In this document: in pieces, positions 47,640 through 56,055 of the stretch
Numbering within the stretch: position 1 is the first letter of the stretch
How the letters are laid out: every line of letters begins with the position of its first letter
Assembly: GCA_020466095.1 (NCBI GenBank)
Contig: CM035806.1
Coordinates: forward strand, 118,880,421-118,944,420
Direction of reading: 5' to 3'
Length of the DNA: 64,000 nucleotides
Source of the DNA: Chlorops oryzae
Lineage: Eukaryota > Arthropoda > Insecta > Diptera > Chloropidae
The notes under the pieces: generated by a model
What the model was told of the DNA's origin: nothing
Seen by the model: the letters and a program-made list of their open reading frames with translations, nothing else
The model's database searches: none
Translations under genes and position numbers: made by a program

Positions 47640-48544
47640 TTTTAACAACTACTCGAAGTAGTTGACGTCCTACGTGTACAACATCGCGTCCGCGAAAAAT
47701 TCGTCCACGAAGTATGGCACTTTTAGGGACATTAAAAAGACTAATAGTCCTTGGTGTTCAATAAAATTCTTCCGCATGAGTAAGCCTTGTTGCACTATTT
47801 AATGTTGCTAACTGTTGGATGTGTGTTCAGGCATTGCTAACAGAGCCCGGGAATTGTGTTCAGGCACCGAGGGTATTGCTATATTTATAGAGCGCATGGT
47901 TTTCCCTCTTTGGAGAATAAAGAATCCTTGGCGAATTAATCTTTCAATGGACTTGGTGTTTCTGGTTTATCGAGTAAAACGTACTTTTTCGTCACAAAAA
48001 AAATAATCCGCGAAAATTTATCCGCGAAATAAACTTTTTATTCATCAAAGCCAACGTATTGGATTTAGAATTCTTCTAGCACAGGCACGATGGAGCGAAG
48101 ACTGAGGAAAAGTCAGAGCAAGAAAAAAAAAGGGTAGATATAACATCAGATACGCAAAGAAAATATGGTGAGTATAAAAACAAAAAAACAAAAATTTTTT
48201 TTTCCGCCCAGAGTCCTTAGGTACACCGAGAGAAAAAGGTAGTTATATTAACTGAAAAATCAGGTTAAAATAACCGAGTTCACCGTAAATTGTTAACTTA
48301 TGTACAGTAGCGGTCAACTCAACAGTACAAACACAGTCAATAAGGATATAACTACCCTGATGGTTAATATAAATGTCTCGCGGTTAAATCAACTGTCACC
48401 AGCGACTGGGAAAAAAAAAATTTTTTTGTTGCTTTGACTTTTTTTTTATCTTCTTTTATTAATATTTTTTTTAATTAAATTATTATATTTTTTCTTTATT
48501 TATTTGTTTCTATTTAAATATTTTTCTCTTTCATCTCTTTAAAT

Positions 48545-48630
48545 TTTCTTGCCTCGGCCGAGCCTTGAACCGCTGACCTCCACTTCGCTGGGCGAACGTC
48601 TTAACCATAACGCTAAACGAACGAATGTAA
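48545..48630 (-). ncRNA. tRNA-like segment
   Basis: On the minus strand, TTTAGCGTTATGGTTAAGACG resembles a D-arm with box A, TTCGCCCAGCGAA an anticodon-like arm, and AGCGGTTCAAGGCTC a T-arm with box B. No clean acceptor stem. Confidence 0.5.
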
Positions 48631-48862
48631 TTTGTTGGTCAAAATGCTCTCTTGAGTTTATGGTTGCTCAAGTTTTGGGGATCGTGCTTAAGGAATTGTT
48701 TCACTCCCAAAATTTTTTGCTTGAAAATGAACCATTAAAAAAAAATTAAATAAATTAAAACCTTAAAAATTTAGGAGAAAATTTTTGTCTTCCAAAACAA
48801 CTACACTCTGAACAAAAAAAAACTGTAATTAAAAAAAAAAAATTCAGAAAAAATCCCGCTAC

Positions 48863-48935
48863 CAGCAGGGATAGAACCCCGAAGCTCACGACTGTCGAGT
48901 CACAGTTTAAAGCACTGAACTATCGAGACCTCCGA
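48863..48935 (-). ncRNA. tRNA-like segment
   Basis: On the minus strand, TCTCGATAGTTCAGTGC (D-arm/box A), ACTGTGACTCGACAGT (anticodon arm with a 5-pair stem) and GGGGTTCTATCCCTG (T-arm/box B). The most tRNA-like of the set, but the acceptor stem is poor. Confidence 0.55.
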
Positions 48936-49378
48936 AGACGGTTGATCAGAATGCGAACTTATACGTCTAAGTGAACGAAAGCGAATTTGAACATAAAAAG
49001 TAACTGTTTTTCAACTGTTCATTTGACTGCCTTTTTCAGTGCATTTAACGCGGAATACAGTTTATTTGACCACTCTTACTTTAACTGTTCTAAGTAGTTA
49101 ATTTAACTGTTGTTATTTCTCTCGGTGTACTGTTAGGGATGAGTTCTAATGTTTTGGTTAGATATACTTGTATATTCACGTCCGAAAATCACAATAATAA
49201 TTGCTGAGTTATTTGCACATATTTCAGAAAAACGAGTAACTTTGAAAATAAACTGCATAACAAATTTAAAAAACGCTTTTGCAATCACAGTCAAAATGTA
49301 GTTCGAAGCGAAAAGCCACTTTTCATATCAATATCAGCTCTAATTTAAATATTTTCAAGTCGAGCTAATAAAAAAAAA

Positions 49379-49936
49379 ATGTCATTCCTTAAAAATGTAA
49401 ACAGGGGTAAGATCTTCTTTGAAGATTTAGATAGGCCCGGGACATATAATAGAGTGAAAAATATAGAAAGTAAAAAGGAAAATTTATTGAAAGTAAAGAA
49501 AGATTTTCGAATCGAAGATGAAATCAACTTAGAGTTTGTCAATAAATTAAAGAATATTGAGAGTAAAAAAGAAAATTTATTGAAGTTTAGACAAAAAAGG
49601 AACTTGCATGAAGAGGAAAGGGCTTACGAGCATAAGCCTCCATCAAAAACAGATGAAAAAATTCATCTTATAACTTATTTTCATTCCCAAAATATTGAAT
49701 TATTTAATGAGAAAAATGAAGAAAGACAAGACATTCGAGATGATGAATGTAGTAAAGGCGAAGATGAAACCAGCGTCTTTGAATTTTTATGGGTTTCCAT
49801 GATAAATTTATTTACTATCTTTATTAAACAGATAGCCGTTTGGTTTTATCGGTTTCACGAATGTAATAGAAGACAAGAAGTAGTAATCAGACTTAGAAAA
49901 CTAGATGATCTTGAGACAATGCTCAATACGAACTAA
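49379..49936 (+). CDS. Unrecognised 185-codon ORF in the gypsy element
   Basis: Highly charged, Lys/Glu-rich, with KNIESKKENLLK repeated twice about 35 residues apart and one hydrophobic segment (about residues 134-152). It lies where gag would start. Not recognised; may be a degenerate gag or a retrotransposon-borne ORF. The next ORF follows within 10 bases. Confidence 0.4.
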   Translation: MSFLKNVNRGKIFFEDLDRPGTYNRVKNIESKKENLLKVKKDFRIEDEINLEFVNKLKNIESKKENLLKFRQKRNLHEEERAYEHKPPSKTDEKIHLITYFHSQNIELFNEKNEERQDIRDDECSKGEDETSVFEFLWVSMINLFTIFIKQIAVWFYRFHECNRRQEVVIRLRKLDDLETMLNTN

Positions 49937-49945
49937 TCAGATTCA

Positions 49946-50263
49946 ATGTCATACGACGCATTAAGTCCGTTAGTTGACACTAGAGGTGATACAGAATTTA
50001 TTTTAGAAAGAAAAACTATGAAATTACATTTAAATAGAAAATTGAGTAAGTCAGAGTCAATTAAGAAGAAAAGGCTGCTCAAAGACCCAAAACAAAAGCA
50101 CTTTGACAGTTCAACAAATTCTTTAACCAAAGATGAGGGACGTCGATCAGATGATGCATTTATAGTATTTCCGTGTGTACAAGCTAAAAATGATAAATTA
50201 ACTCTGCTTATCGATACACAGAAAAACTGGCTACGAAAAATTCCAATTAATGGTGATTGTTAA
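49946..50263 (+). pseudogene. Possible gag-pro remnant of the gypsy element
   Basis: 105 codons. The C-terminal LTLLIDT resembles the active-site strand of a retroelement aspartic protease, but the DTG triad is not intact and the frame ends soon after. If right, pol has been deleted just downstream. Confidence 0.35.
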
Positions 50264-51012
50264 ACTCGATTCATTGGCATTTTAATTGTCACAATTCAAA
50301 CTTTTAAACAAATCACCAATTTCGGCAAAATTTTGTAATATGAATTTTTAAACAAAGTTTTGTTTGACTGATTTGTCATATCAATCACCAAAAGTATTCA
50401 CACTTAACAAAACTTTGAAAAGAGAAAAATTTGTGATATACGAATAAAAAAAAATTTAAAAAAACAAGTATCTAAATTAACAAAATTTGACATTACACTT
50501 CACATAAAAAAGGGGTAATTTCCCACTTGTTGCACTTCAAAATTTTAAGAAAAGAAAAGCGAATATAAAATAAATAATCATTCAAAATTATACAAAAAAA
50601 AATTTGAATGGAAAAATATTCTGAGGAAAAATTTAAACCTTAAACATACAAAATGTAAAAACCAAAAAAAAAAGTGAGAAGCCCAAAATGTTCGAAATTA
50701 TGAAATTTAAGTAGATCATACTAAAATTAAAAATTTTAATTGCAATCAAAGACTCAAATTTCGATATTATAGTTGTTTTAAGAAAAAACGAAAAACTAGG
50801 TTAAAACTGAATAACTTAAATAAAACTAACAATAGACTCCATAATTATCCAGATTACTACCCTAGACTAGTTATATTTTGTAAATTTCAGGTGGGAGACA
50901 GTTGATACAAAGAAAATATTTCATAAAAAAAAAGAGAAAAAAGGGGTAAAAATAATAAATCAAATTAAACATGAGAAACCCACAATTGAAATAAAAACCA
51001 ACATAAGATTAA
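50264..51012. other. AT-rich degenerate interior of the gypsy element
   Basis: A-rich, no supported gene. The HINE-like element begins right after it. Confidence 0.4.
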
Positions 51013-52053
51013 ACAAGTAAGAAAGCTAAAGTCGGTCAAGCCCGACTTTGAAATACCCAGCGTCCCGACATTATGAGCGCACTATGTTTTGCTTCTCTAT
51101 TTGTGGGCGTGGCAGTGGGAGGGCGACATAAATTATTTCCCTACACCTTTCATTTGCCTTGGTGAACCCATGTTGCGAATTTGAAGCTTCTACGCCTTTT
51201 ACTTCGGAAGTTACGAAAAATCTTCATTTGTGGGCGTGGCAGTGGGCGGGCCACGTACAGTTTTTTCCTACACCTTTCATTCGCCTTGGTGAACCTATGT
51301 TGCGAATTTGAAGCTTCTACGCCTTTTACTTCGGAAGTTACGAAAAATCTTCATTTGTGGGCGTGGCAGTGGGCGGGCCACAAACAATTTTTTCCTACAC
51401 CTTTCATTCGCCTTGGTGAACCTTTGTTGCGAATTTGAAGCTTCTACGCCTTTTACTTCGGAAGTTACGAAAATTCTCTATTTGTGGGCGTGGCAGTGGG
51501 CGGGCCATATAAATTTTTTTCCTACACCTTTCATTCGCCTTGGTCAACCTATGTTGCGAATTTGAAGCTTCTACGCCTTTTACTTCACAAGTTACGATAA
51601 GCCCTTATTTGTGGGCTTATTTGTGGGCGTGGCTCACGGAGGGCGGCGTCCATTTTTTTCCAGGATATGTCCCTTTTTGAAGTTTACCAGTACACCAAAT
51701 ATCAATGGAATGTGTTGAGTGGTTCGCAAATTACAAGCATTTTACTGAAAACACATTATATTCATTTGTGGGCGTGTCATTGGGCGGATGTCTCCCATTT
51801 TTTCTTAGGATCATACTCGGATCCCGATATACCTGTGTGCCAAATTTCGACTTGATTGGTCCAGCCGTTTCGGAGGAGATCCGACCACGGACGGACGGAC
51901 AGACGGACGGACGGACAGACGGACATGTCTAAATCGATTCAGTTTTTGATCCTGATCATTTCTATATATATGTCTATATCTGCGGAGCTTAGTTCTCCCT
52001 GTTACAAGATTCGCACAAAACTAATATACCCCGCTTACGCTGGGTATAAAAAG
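51013..52053 (-). mobile_element. HINE-like element, family T, copy 3
   Basis: Inverted relative to copies 1 and 2: starts ACAAGTAAGAAAGCTAAAGT with the GTCGG...CCGAC hairpin and ends GCTTACGCTGGGTATAAAAA. About four 127-bp units (starts near 51181, 51308, 51435 and 51560) and a CGGACGGACAGA microsatellite at 51891-51925. It lies inside the gypsy element. Confidence 0.8.
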
Positions 52054-52535
52054 AACAAGTATGAAAAAAAATGATTAAAAAAAATTAAATAAAAAAAAAG
52101 TAAAAAATAAAAAAAACAAGCAAAAATAATAATAAAAACTCACCCCAACTATCTTAATCGAATCGATGGCAGAATGACGCAGGAGAGGACATCGATGGGA
52201 TGCTGACTATGCTGACCACAAGCTTCGTAATTAACCAATATGGCGTAAGGTCATCACCTACCAGAACCAGAGAACCAGAAACAAGAAAACTCAAAACGTT
52301 AGTCGGAAGTTCGAGCAGTTCCAGAGTTGCACCAACAAAAAACATGAAAGCTAAACACTTAAAATTTTGGGACCAAATCAACAGTTTTTCCTGTCGGATC
52401 CCAATAAGCAGCCAATCTTCCTATAACAGATGGCTCAAAATACTGATGGCTTTTGAGGCAATCCTTTTAATAGTAATGACAAACATTCCCTTACCTTCCA
52501 CCGTTAATTTGAATGCCAAAACTTAGCATCGTCTC
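52054..52535. other. 3' interior of the gypsy element
   Basis: A ~108-codon frame (52200-52526, +) could be a remnant of a third ORF, but shows no recognised domain beyond one hydrophobic stretch near its end. Confidence 0.35.
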
Positions 52536-52549
52536 AAAGGGGGGAGGGA
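52536..52549 (+). promoter_or_regulatory. Polypurine tract
   Basis: AAAGGGGGGAGGGA immediately before the 3' LTR; used to prime plus-strand DNA in reverse transcription. Confidence 0.85.
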
Positions 52550-53024
52550 TGTTATGAGTCAAACAGTAAAGCAGCCCATATTGTGACTGCTAGCGACAAC
52601 AGATGGCCGAAAACGCACGCTGGCGTTTCGCACCTCCATACAAGCGTGCCAAGTGCAACGTTACATCAAAGGTGACCTTACGCAGAATCGCCGAGTATGC
52701 GAAGTATGCGAGTATAAGAATCGAATGTTCGTGGGAACAAAACGACCAACAAACCCGGAAGCACACCTGCACAGATCAGCATGCTTCAGCAGGCCCATGG
52801 CACCGTTCCCGAAGAACACACCAGCGTCTGCAGAGCGCAGACCTAGGTTAAGAATAATTAGTATATAAGCTGTGTATTTTAAAACTTAGAGATCAGTGGA
52901 TCAGACATTTAAGAACGTATCATAATAAATCATCTGAGTATAAAAACATATAAGAGCGCTGTGTGTTCGTTCAAATATTAGGTCCGATAGGCGAGTGCAG
53001 GATTTCGGAAAAATCCGCACAACA
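52550..53024 (+). repeat. 3' LTR, 475 bp
   Basis: Begins TGTTATGAG, ends CCGCACAACA; complete counterpart of the split 5' LTR. Confidence 0.9.
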
Positions 53025-53065
53025 CCTGTTTTGTTCTCCATTTTTCCACAAATTCTTTTGCCTGC

Positions 53066-53130
53066 AGCAGGGTTCGAACTCGGACCTTCCATATTACAAA
53101 TCTAGCACACTTCAACTACGCCATCGCGAG
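53066..53130 (-). ncRNA. tRNA-like segment
   Basis: On the minus strand, GCGATGGCGTAGTTGAAGTG (D-arm/box A) and CCGAGTTCGAACCCTGC (T-arm/box B) at tRNA-like spacing. The stems are weak. Just outside the gypsy element's right TSD. Confidence 0.55.
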
Positions 53131-53589
53131 ATATGATTTCAGCTTGCTAGATTGATTATATCAATGTAAGTGCAAAAAAACAGGTTTTTTTTTTAAACTA
53201 TCCTGTAAAAAATTTTGGAGATATGCCTAAATCGAGCAGTAAAGGAGTAATGACTTTTTCATCCATTCGGAGTTTAAACGAGCAATCCGAAATGGAACAA
53301 CGCAGGAGTAATGACATTTTCATCCATTTGGAGCAATCCGAAATCGAGCAATGGAGAGTAATGACTTTTTCATCCATTCGGAGCAATCCTGAATGGAGCA
53401 ATGAAGGAGTAATGACTTCTTTATCCATTCAAAGTTTTGGTGAGCAATCCAAATTGAAGCAATGTAGGAGGAATGACTTTTTCATCCATTCGTAGCATAA
53501 GCGAGCAATCCGAAATCCAAATAAAATAAATTTAAATTTGATTTCAAACTTATAAATGAAAAAAATCCCATACTTTCGACTTGGCAAAC

Positions 53590-53645
53590 ACGGTGTCGGG
53601 GGTGAACACTTGACTAGGAATCGAGAGTTTCAAACCCCACAACAG
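53590..53645 (+). ncRNA. tRNA-like segment
   Basis: CTTGACTAGGAATCGAG can form an anticodon arm with a 7-base loop, followed by GAGTTTCAAACCCCAC as a T-arm/box B. The D-arm side is weak. Confidence 0.45.
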
Positions 53646-53962
53646 AGGAGAATCAAAAGCGGGAAATACACATTTAAAGAAATAAGTATAATTTAGTTAA
53701 TATTATATAATATTATAAAAATACTCTAAACCCGAAAAATTAATTTTTTTGAGTCAAAAATATTACTCCATTTGTGCTCCTTCAGGAGCTACAAAATATT
53801 AATCCATTTTTGCTCATTCAGGAGAATCAAAGGATTACTCACTATTTGCTATTACTCTCCTTGTCCTCCATTCGGAGGTCAAAAAGAGTAGTCTTTTTGA
53901 TCTCCATTGAGAGCTCAAAAGGATTGCTCGCCCATAAGGACATGCAATGCTTAAAAGGAGTA

Positions 53963-54598
53963 CACAGAGAAAAAAATCAACCAGAAAACTGGTTAAATCA
54001 AAAGGAAAAACATACAAAACGGCTTCAACAAGGAATGTTTTTAATTTTAACAATTTTTCTTGTTGAAAAAATAAAAAATTTTCCTTTTGAATCAACCATA
54101 TTTCAGGTTGAATTGAAATGATAATTTTCAAAAATGGATTTAAATTTAAATTGTTGAATCAACCACGGACATAGTTGAAATGACAAGATATTTTTTAAAA
54201 AAATTACAAAAAAAAAAATACCTATACAAGAAGAAATGTCAAAAAAAATTTAATTAACGTTCAAACCAAATGGCCATAGAGCACTCTGCTGAACATGACC
54301 CAAAAAATAGCCATCGGATGGACTTCATCCGATTTCGTCACTCCGTTTTGGTGACTGCTTTCGCAATGCTTAAAAAGTTCTAAGATGAATACATATCTTA
54401 TATGTCTTATTTTATAAAACAAATGAGAATTATACCGAACGAAAAGAAATGTAATTAAACATATTTCCTTTCAATTCAACCAAAAATGTTGTTGACTCAA
54501 CCATTTTTCTTTTGAAATTTTTGTTCCGCTCGAAAATCAAAAGGACTGTGAATAACAATGCGCCCTTTTAAAAAAATCATGGTTACGTTCGCTCAGTG
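53963..54598. mobile_element. CACAGAG-type MITE, copy 2 (2-bp TSD TA)
   Basis: TA at 53961-53962 and 54599-54600; ends CACAGAGA and CTCAGTG. Nearly identical to 43528-44162. Confidence 0.8.
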
Positions 54599-54684
54599 TA
54601 CAAAATACATGAGGCTCGGAGATTTTAGGAGTAATCCATTGCTCCAAAAGGAGTAATCAAAGATTAATCTTTGAGTAATCCTAT

Positions 54685-55267
54685 TGTTGGAGTAAGAGAT
54701 GGAGATAGTAAGCACCTACCTTTTGTCTTCCGGGCTGAGCTGGACGACGTTCGTGGTTTTGATGACTCGGGATAACGGCGGTTGCACGACGCGGATTTCA
54801 CGTTGAATGGGATTTGGTATTATTAAAGCGGGGAATTAAACAACTCAAATTATAATTTGCCTTCGTGGCGAGGTATATGATGAAAGAAAAAAATGAACTA
54901 AAAATTGCCTTCTTGGCGCGTTCTTACTACTATTTTTATTTCCTTTTTTTTTTTTCACTTTGGTGTTTTTTGTTTCTTATTTTCGTATACGATTCACGTT
55001 GTGATTGGTTTTTTTTTCTTTCACTTAATTTGAAATTCTTCTTTTTTTTTTGTTGTACGTTACGTAGGCGGTTCGCGTTCGGGAGCGTTTTTATTAAAAG
55101 TTAAGTTGCGACCTTTTTATTCGCGAGCACCAAACCGATTGAAGAAGATGTCGTCGTCGTCGCTCGATGTAGTGCTGTTGGACAAAAGGGTATTCGATTA
55201 GTTCGATTCTCGCCTAACTCTAAGGGCTCGGCTATCGAACGGCGGTAGCTGTGGTGAAGAACGAACA
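54685..55267 (-). repeat. BEL element 3' LTR (in coding orientation)
   Basis: Plus-strand ends TGTTGGAG...CGAACA. Nearly identical to 62323-62905. Confidence 0.95.
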
Positions 55268-55305
55268 TACTGCCCGCCTTGCGCTACGCAATAAATATTT
55301 CCTGC

Positions 55306-55953
55306 TTACCTTTCTCGGCTGCGCAGGAATTCTCGCACCTCTTCGATCAGTTCCCGAATGATGGCGGCATCAGACGGCCCGTGATCCGACCAGTCCCAAC
55401 CAGTGGATGGGACCATGGGGGCCATTCTGTGCGGTTCCGGCGAGGGTTCGAATCGAACCCGCTGACGTGGCTGCTCGCGGCCTCCCCGACGTCGAGCAAG
55501 CGAAGATGAGCGGCGCTCATTGACACTGTACCGACATCGACGGCGCACCTCATGCGGCTCCGATGGCGAGCGCCGGCCGCCATTTCTGGGGGGCCGTTCT
55601 ATGGACTGCCGGCGTTCGGATCGGGGATGGCGATGGCGTCGACGAGAGCGGCGGCGGCGAGATGGCGGCAGAGGGTTAAGCGCTTGGGTCCTCTGGGGCC
55701 ACCACGGGCCGGGCTCATCAGGCGACGGCGACCGGCTCTCGCGATGCAGCAGCGTGTGATGAGGCTGGCCACAAATTTTGCAGGCTCACTGGGAGCGGCA
55801 ATCCCTCCTTAAATGGGACGGGTCCAGGCATCGGAAGCAGCACTTGTTTGGCTGCGTCGCCAACAGTCGCCTATTCCCGTCCCAGCGGCGGAAGCGACGA
55901 CAGCGGCTCAAGCCATGGGCCCCGTCGCACACGACACACGACCGTTCTGTCAT
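55306..55953 (-). pseudogene. Second nucleocapsid-like ORF of the BEL element, downstream of pol
   Basis: One frame of 215 codons from ATG 55951-55953 to the stop at 55306, broken once by TGA at 55786-55788. Residues 6-18 form a CX2CX3HX4C knuckle and 39-52 a CX2CX4HX4C knuckle; after the TGA comes a CX2CX4H half-knuckle ending HHTLLH. The Gag of the same element has three knuckles in the same order with the same HHTLLH, so this looks like a second, Arg-rich nucleocapsid domain. Then follow an Arg/Ser/Pro-rich basic tract and an acidic helix (IIRELIEEVREFL). A TTTCAG acceptor-like site ends ten bases before the ATG, so a spliced subgenomic RNA is possible. It should bind RNA; function unknown. 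Unlike env, no signal peptide or membrane segment is seen. Confidence 0.7.
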
Positions 55954-56055
55954 GTGGTTTATCTGAAACGAATAGGAGGTGTGGATGAGCGAATATGCAA
56001 TGATAAATGATGAGAGGGGGAGAAGGGAGTGTTGCGAAGGGATGAGGACTACTAG

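Larger units (their letters stand above)
48224..49127. mobile_element. CACCGAG-type MITE containing two tRNA-like segments (TA TSD)
   Basis: TIRs CACCGAGAGAAA / TTTCTCTCGGTG between TA at 48222-48223 and 49128-49129. Numerous GGTTAAATCAACTG-type motifs lie near the ends. Two different tRNA-like stretches, both on the minus strand, lie inside. No transposase. It sits in the leader of the gypsy element. Confidence 0.8.
42583..53024 (+). mobile_element. Ty3/gypsy-type LTR retrotransposon, degenerate, with nested insertions (TSD CCTG)
   Basis: TGTTATGAGTCAAACAG begins both the 5' end (42583) and the 3' LTR (52550); the 3' LTR ends CCGCACAACA at 53024. CCTG is duplicated at 42579-42582 and 53025-53028. 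A PBS follows the 5' LTR and a polypurine tract precedes the 3' LTR. About 4.7 kb of other elements (42610-47300) splits the 5' LTR. The interior (47,640-52,535) is mostly non-coding, holding a MITE, two short ORFs and a HINE-like element; pol is missing. Confidence 0.8.
53200..54684. repeat. GGAGTAAT/ATTACTCC repeat region, host of a MITE, ended by the BEL insertion
   Basis: From 53223 to 53520, ~60-70 bp units containing GAGTAATGACTTTTTCATCCATTC repeat about five times. Opposite-strand ATTACTCC motifs recur at 53760-53870, and GGAGTAATC motifs at 54630-54680, giving a loose foldback. The MITE 53963-54598 and the BEL element are inserted in it. Confidence 0.65.

Noticed and set aside
48863..48935. 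A functional tRNA gene
   Set aside because: Box A, an anticodon arm and box B are visible, but there is no good acceptor stem and it lies inside a MITE. Called tRNA-like only.
51181..51565. Repeated ORFs of ~85 codons in the HINE-like elements (also at 25345-25717 and 32777-33243)
   Set aside because: They arise from the 127-bp tandem unit, on either strand depending on element orientation.
52200..52526. env gene of the gypsy-type element
   Set aside because: Position fits, but no signal peptide, cleavage site or fusion-like segment can be supported.
55279..55812. Plus-strand ORFs in the BEL 3' region
   Set aside because: They are shadows of the minus-strand zinc-knuckle ORF, which has conserved Cys/His spacing.
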